64,000 nt of DNA from Phanerochaete sordida (Eukaryota > Basidiomycota > Agaricomycetes > Polyporales > Phanerochaetaceae). The stretch lies in contig BPQB01000082.1 of the NCBI GenBank assembly GCA_019973155.2, positions 81,820-145,819 of the forward strand, read 5' to 3'. This document shows positions 58,211 to 64,000 of this stretch, one piece after another (within the stretch, counting starts at the first letter, position 1; each line of letters starts with the position of its first letter). The position numbers were made by a program, and so were the translations under genes. Below the pieces are notes generated by a model. It worked only from the letters and a program-made list of their open reading frames with translations, had not been told where the DNA came from and did no database searches.

Positions 58211-59146
58211 GGGCGAGCGGGCGAGCAAGCTGCCAGCGTCGGACAGGATAAATGCATGGGCATAAATTATCCAAGCTTTGCGTATGCAATAAATACTCTA
58301 GTGGTCCGTGAGCAGAGCCAGCATGGGGTGGACACAGATGAGGGCAGCGGATGAGGGGCTCAGACACGATCGCAGAATAACGAAAGGATGCCAATTGAAA
58401 CGAATCATGATTGCACGGGGCTATGTATGGGTGTATGTGTTTACCGAGATACGTGGATGTGGAGATGATGAGGTCCGTTAGACCACGCCCCGCGAGGGAG
58501 CTTGAGACACGCTTGGGAAGGATGTGGGGATGAGACGACAACAATAATGGAGAAAACCAACGCCGGACAGAGTGAGAACGAGCAACGAGACGAGGCGGCA
58601 GCTAGGCTGCGTCAGACATCGGGTGCGGAGAATAAACCAAAGCCGGGCGGAAGAACGAGCTCAAGGAACTACAGAAACAGATGGGCAGACAGACACGGTA
58701 GCGAAACAATCTTAGTTGTGGAGAAACAATGAAAGAAAAACCGTTCTTGAGATGGAGGAGATGGAGTGAGAACGTCGCGCGGATGACTGTCCGTACTTGC
58801 GGAGACAGATGTGTTGCAGATATCGGGCGTGTGGAGATGGTGCTTGAGTGGTCGTGAGTCAGAGGAGTCCGAGCAGGGTCGTCATTATTCTTGGAGAGCG
58901 TGAGTCCTCCACAGCCGCGTGTAGGATAGCCATAGCCATTAGCCCGGAGAGTGAGGATATGTTCGTGAGCCGTCGGGTGGCGGGATGAGGGGACGCAGGG
59001 TGTGCGCTGTTTGTTGTAGATGCTGTGGGTGCGGCGACAGAGTCTCGTCCACAGGTAGGTGTTGTACATGTGTCTTGAAGCGTTCGTCAAGAATGGCGTC
59101 CGTCATATTCAGAGGATCATCTAAGGTCGCCCGCAGCGAAGGCGGC
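58211..59146. other. Convergent 3' flanks, no gene seen
   Basis: 936 bp between the P450 stop (plus) and the cdc25 stop (minus). Frames such as minus 58602-59090 are Arg/Ser/His-rich and unrecognised; most of this is probably cdc25 and P450 3' untranslated sequence. Confidence 0.45.
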
Positions 59147-61888
59147 TCAGTGCCCCATCAGCCGCGACGGGCCGTACGTCTCGGCCTTGACGAGGGGCAT
59201 GCGCGGCATCTTGCCGCCCTTGAACGCGACGCCGCGCGTCGGCGGCGGGCACGGGCTGTCGCCGATGTCCGTCTCGTCGTCCTCGCCGTCCGTCTGCGAG
59301 ACGCTCGCGTCCTCCTGCAGCGTCTGCAGCATGCCGGGCGTGCGCCGGCTGCGCGCGGCGTTGCCCGCCGCGAAGAGCGCGTGCACGCCGCCCGGCGCGC
59401 TGTTGCGCTTCGGCTGCGGCGCCGCGGCGAGCGTCGCGAGCGGGTTCTTGCCCTCGCCGTACGCGTACGACTTCGTGCGCCCGAACTTGCCCTTGCGGAA
59501 CTGGTCGAGGTCCTCCTTGCGCGACAACGCGTAGTTGGGGTCGTCCATGCGCACGTACGCGGGCGGCTGGCAGCGCCCGCCGCTCTCCCTGTAGTACTGG
59601 CAGTAGCCGCCCTCGAGGACGTAGACCTCCGGGTAGTGGATCCTGGGGTAGACGTGGCCGTTCATGCTGCGGTCCTTGGAGCGTAAGTGCTTCGCGCTAA
59701 AGTATCGTGAGCATAGGGCATGGCAGAAGCGAGTAAGATCCACGTACAAGGTTGGAGCCCTCTTCTGGCTGAATTCGCAGTGGAATACGAGGATGGTCTT
59801 CTTGGCGACGTCGCCGCTCATGGACGGCTCCGGCTTGTGCACACGCGCACCGAGCAGGAAGTCCTCGACGCCCTGCGTCGTGTTGATGTTGATGGCGCCC
59901 GGGATGTGCCCGCCGTCGTACTCATAGTCAAACCGGCAGTCGATGACATGGAACATGTCGATCTGCGCGTCATAGTGTCCGTCGAGGAGCGCGTCGAGCT
60001 GCAACACCTCGTCAGCCCCGCCGCGGCGCGACCCTGAGCGGAAATGGAATACGCACCGTCCGGCACGTGATCCTCATCAGCCCGTCCTCACGCACACGGT
60101 GGCACGGCAGGATCTTGCCCTGCGCCTCGTTGTCGCCGAACCCGCCCAGCTTGCTCCCGCCGCCGCCGTTGAGGTACTTGCTCCGCGGGGTGTCGCGCTC
60201 CGCGGGCCGCACGGGCACCGACTCGCGCTCGCGCCGTGCGTCGCGCACGGGCACGGGCGCGGACACCGTCGTGCCGACGGTGCGGAAGTCGTCGGTGCCG
60301 TCGCGGCGCCGCACCGTCCTGCCCTGCTGCCGCCGCGCGTACGCCTGTGCGGGCGAGCTCATGTCGGGGCCCTCGCGGTCCATCGAGTCGTCTGCGGACG
60401 AGAAGCTCTCCATCGGCATGGCGCTGGGCGCGATCATCGCCGAGAACGCGCGGCGCACGGGGGGCGGATGACGCGGCTTGGGCACGGGCGGAAGCTTGGC
60501 CGTCTCATCGTCGTCGGTGTCTCCCTCGAGTCTCGGATACGCACTCGCCAACTTGTCGACATCGCTCGGTCCCACAACAGCACTCACGACTGGGCGTCGT
60601 GGACGCTTGTTGTTCGCATTCAGTGCGGGCAAGGGCAGTCCACGGAGTACAGGCTTAGAGTTCAACCGTTCGAGCTTATGAACCATCGGGGATTCCAGCG
60701 GGGCAGGCGACGACTCGAGATTGTCGTTGAGGAGAGGCTTGTGGAAGACACCACGTCTCCGAGGTGCGCCACCTGGTATTGGCGGGGACACTGACCTCTT
60801 CTTCTTCGGAGGCTCCTCGACCATAGACATCGACGTTGAAGCATCCGCGACATTGAAGTCTGGTGCGCCGATGGGCGAAGATGATCGGTAGAAGTAGTTG
60901 TCGAACTGCGTCACCGTAGGGGCGGCCGAGATTGGAGGTTCCTCCTCCTCGTCGGTGAAGTCGTCTTCCTCTTCCACAGCCACAGCTTCGGAGATGGGTG
61001 ACCGAGGTTCGGGGGCGGATGACGACAGGTCAATGTCCATAGCATCGAACGAAGGGGAAGAAGGTGCGTCCATTGATAGCTGCCATCACTGTCAGCACAC
61101 GAACCCTCGAGGACACTGGGAAGAGCTGAAGGTCAAAAGTAGGTGGGGAATGTCCAAGGTTGTGGCGAGAAGTTGACTATATGCTACAAAAACAGAGAGC
61201 AACTCACTCGAGACGCGGATCGCGCAGTGTCATCCTTGCCAGAAGACATCCACTCGAACGGCAGCGCCGACCGCTGCAACCGGCGGCCATTCTTCTCGTC
61301 CGTGCCCTTGTCACCCTCGGGCTTGCTGGTGCTGGTCTCGGCGTTACTGACGTCGGTGCCAAACAAGCGTCCCGAGCCGGTGTACGCGCGAGGACGCCCT
61401 GTGACCTTGTCAGCGCCGAAGGACGGGAGCGGCAGCTGCAGCGTGTGATTGGTTCCGCGCTCGGCTTTTGGACGGGCGTTCGCGTGCTGTGGGGGCGGGT
61501 GGAACACGCGTGGTGGTGCGGGGGAGATGTCCATCGGTGCGTAGTCTCCCGCGCCCTGCGCGTCGGGGGTGTCTGGGAGGCCGCTGTGGCGTTGGGTGCG
61601 AGGAGGGCTGTTGAGCGACATGTTGCTCGCGAACGAGTCCTCGAGCTCGAACTCGGCGTGGACATCGCTGGAGAGGAAGGCGTTCATCTGGTCTTCACGT
61701 GTGGGATTCGCAGAAAGCCGGATAGAGGGGACGCCGCGTGTGAAGAGCGGCATGTCTTCAGTCTCTTCGGGGATGCTACCTGTGCTATGGCGGATGTGGG
61801 CGAGTGTCCTGTGGAAGAGCCCGGGCAGTGGGCGTGTTGGGTTGTACGAGGTTGAGCGCGAGCGTTTTGGTTGTCTGAAGGGAGCCAT
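59147..61888 (-). CDS. cdc25: Cdc25/Mih1 M-phase inducer phosphatase
   Basis: Exons in transcript order: 61888-61208, 61079-60057, 60007-59748, 59696-59147; 837 residues. The first 540 residues are a disordered regulatory region rich in SP/TP sites and basic clusters (EPPKKKRSVSPPIPGG). The rhodanese-like catalytic domain follows: DMFHVIDCRFDYEYDGGHIP, INTTQGVEDFLL, and the active-site loop HCEFSQKR (Cys645, Arg651), then HLRSKDRSMNGHVYPRIHYP and VYVLEGGYCQYYRESGGRCQ. It removes the inhibitory Tyr15 phosphate from Cdk1 to start mitosis. A read-through of the 51-nt intron 59697-59747 stays open, but splicing restores the family sequence APTFAKHLRSKD. Confidence 0.93.
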
Positions 61889-64000
61889 GGTCGACACAGG
61901 TGTGGTGGCGGTCGTACAGTGTGACGTGTGGATAGGGTGTACCGATACAGTGTGATGGTCGTCGAGGGTCGTGGCCGCCGTTTGAGACGTGGAGGACCAG
62001 GACGAAGGGAGGGGGAGGGGGGAGGATGGTGTTAGACCAGGTTCAAGAGGGCCATGGCCAAGGAGCGAGCGGAGAAATACGAACCGGGTTCCCTTATTTG
62101 ACCTGCGCGGCCGCGGTTAATGATTCTCGATCGTGACTGGAAAGCGTTTGTGGATATTGTCCAGGCTGGCAAAGGCAAAAACGAACTTGTGAGTTTCGGG
62201 CTGATGTGCTCACAAAGGGGCAATAGACAGAGCTGCGCCTGTCAACTGATGGGTGACGATATGCGCCCGCAGGGTTGACTGGAGCCGTACAGAGCCACTC
62301 AGCAGTGTGTCACGGGCTGTGCGAGACGCAGAGGGCCAGAGCATCCATTGTTCGACTGATACAGGGCGCAGAGGGTCCGCGGGAACGGTCGTCTCGGGCG
62401 GGAGGAGGGAAAGCGGGGACACTCACACGAAGCGTGGACAGTAACGTCGAGGTTGGAGGCGAAGGTGAAGACGAAGGAGGGTCTTGGCGGAGGAGGCCGC
62501 GCCTGAGGGCATAAAGAATGGTCAGCGCAGGAGACAGGGGCGGCGAACACGCTGCACGTCAGAACGACTCTCACGGTTCGCGTTATTATGTGTCTGTGGG
62601 TCCGCCGCGTGTGTCGCTTGTCCCGCCGTGTCGCCTGGGGGTATCGTCGCCGACGCCGCGCCCGATAATGTGCAAAAATGCACAGGAAATGGCGGGAGGT
62701 GGTCGCTGGGATGTCGCGAGGACGGCAAAGTTTTCGTCGAGGTCGTCGCCTGCACCGACGCCATATACGGCCGCTGTTTACGCGTTGTTTGGCTCATGTT
62801 CGACTTCCGCTTACATAACCACTCGGTCCACTCTTGCCCTTTCGAGTCCTGGCGACGTCGGTCCGCCTCTCCCGACTGTCGTTCTGCCTTGTTCTGTCCC
62901 TCCGAGATTTCTCGGGCTCGACATGCAAGCTGGGTTTATTGTCACACAGTAAACAAGAGCTGCTTATCCTGTAAACATGTTCACTGGGGCCCTCTCTCTG
63001 CTCGCCGTCTGCAGCGTCGCCCGACCCTCTGCGACCTTCGCCGCGGCCGTCGTCTAGGCTCGACTCCATCGGAACGTTTCAGGCCAAAATTGCGGAAAGA
63101 CCTTTGATGTCATTTCGCGTTTTGAGCAGTGACCGACGAAGCCCCTTGACGTGCCTGCGAAAGCGCGCCCTCGCGCCGCACCTTGAATGTGGGCCCGGTG
63201 GCGCTCCGCCAGTGACGCTACCACGGTCACCCTGCGGACGTGCAGCCGGCGGACGAGGTGCGCTCGCGCATTCAACGACGAGACATGTGTCCGTGCTCGC
63301 GCGATCCGGACGGCGCCGCCCCAGATCCAGCGCAGCGCGGCGGGCTGCCTCGGGTGCCTCGCCACATGATCGCCGACTGCGTTGTCGCCGAGATCTTTCA
63401 CTGCAAGGCCCCAGTTGCTCTCGTGGGTCTCCAAGTCAACAAGCGCAGTTAGTGTTGCTGATCCAGCTAAGCGATGTATTCAACTCCCGGACTACGCTGA
63501 CCGGCGCGCGCATCGGTCGCGATGCGGGGAAACAGACTGTCTGCCGAACGCGTCCGGCAAGCGGGAGCTCGACCGCCGTACCTGCGAAGCGTGTATATCA
63601 TGGATGACGAGAACGCCGACAGTGGAGCCACGCAGAGTCGCGCAGCTTCCAGGGCCAAGCGTAGACTTTGAAGCTAGCCACGATCGCTGGGTTCCGCCAT
63701 TTTATCCCCTACCGCACAAGCCACGACCTTCGCGCGAACGCTCCAGATAGATCTGGTGCGGCGGCTTTTGTGCAAGGGTCAGCGAGACAGCCCGTCACCT
63801 GCGGACCGCACGCAGGCTCACGCTCGGGCGAGCTTCGCACGCACTTCGCGTCGCTGCAGCTGCGCTTCCGCGCCACCTGGGTCTCAGTGATAAGATAACT
63901 AGCAAGGGTGACCAATACCCCCCGGTTGGACACCCTAACTAGCCCGGAAGGCGTCCTGCCCACTATCAGCGTGATATCCACAGGTGGGCAGGTAACAATG
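61889..64000. other. Right-edge 2.1 kb, no supported gene
   Basis: The left part is the cdc25 promoter and leader; its CT-rich minus-strand tracts fit a long leader. Overlapping open frames on both strands (plus 62484-63107, 62518-62952, 63104-63607; minus 63054-63434) show no recognisable motif and no consistent splice structure. A gene could begin beyond the window. Confidence 0.4.

Noticed and set aside
62484..63607. Overlapping plus-strand open frames at the right edge.
   Set aside because: No motif, no splice pattern, and both strands are equally open; not supported as genes.

Overview
The window is a nuclear genomic segment of a filamentous basidiomycete, most likely an agaricomycete. 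The evidence is GC-rich coding sequence, very short GT–AG introns (mostly 45–65 nt), genes with many exons, fungal gene families (Zn2Cys6 regulator, BTB protein, DUF6593-like protein, multi-gene F-box and P450 families) and an intron-containing nuclear tRNA-Phe. No ribosome binding sites, operons or bacterial features are expected or seen. I rebuilt the exon–intron structures by hand. In every multi-exon model below, splice phases close and the summed CDS is a multiple of three.

Layout, left to right. 0.2–1.4 kb: the 3' part of a BTB/POZ gene. 2.1–2.9 kb: a DUF6593-like protein. 3.1–8.8 kb (minus): a 1,726-residue serine/proline-rich protein. 9.8–11.3 kb (minus): a secreted SurE-type phosphatase. 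11.9–12.9 kb (minus): an E2 ubiquitin-conjugating enzyme. 13.3–15.3 kb: the COMPASS subunit Ash2/Bre2. 15.6–18.6 kb (minus): a Zn2Cys6 transcription factor. 19.3–22.7 kb (minus): a PhoD-like phosphatase with 19 exons. 23.3–25.3 kb (minus): adenylyl cyclase-associated protein. 25.7–26.9 kb (minus): an apparent MZM1 (LYR) plus GGQ release-factor-domain fusion. 27.6–29 kb: histone H1.

30–47.5 kb is the accessory-looking part. It holds three intact IAH1-type GDSL esterases and one truncated copy, two adjacent F-box paralogues, two identical tRNA-Phe genes, a LETM1 homologue, a small protein of unknown function, a 3.4 kb stretch without a recognisable gene, and a DJ-1/PfpI-family gene. Next come a divergent pair, SHR3 (minus) and a mitochondrial RsfS-type protein (plus). 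At 49.9–53.0 kb lies a decayed DNA transposon with TA-flanked terminal inverted repeats and a broken transposase. A third identical tRNA-Phe lies 69 bp beyond it.

The right part has a LaeA-like methyltransferase with a long low-complexity insert (53.6–56.0 kb), a cytochrome P450 (56.2–58.2 kb) and the Cdc25 mitotic phosphatase (59.1–61.9 kb, minus). The last 2.1 kb hold no gene I can support.

Most genes are unrelated housekeeping functions: chromatin (Ash2, H1), mitochondria (MZM1/GGQ, LETM1, RsfS), cytoskeleton (CAP), secretory pathway (SHR3) and cell cycle (Cdc25). The parts most worth a second look are the MZM1–GGQ fusion, the 5- and 9-nt micro-exons, the IAH1 family with GC–AG introns at one conserved position, the three identical tRNA-Phe genes and the transposon relic. 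I did not find a convincing new multi-gene system.
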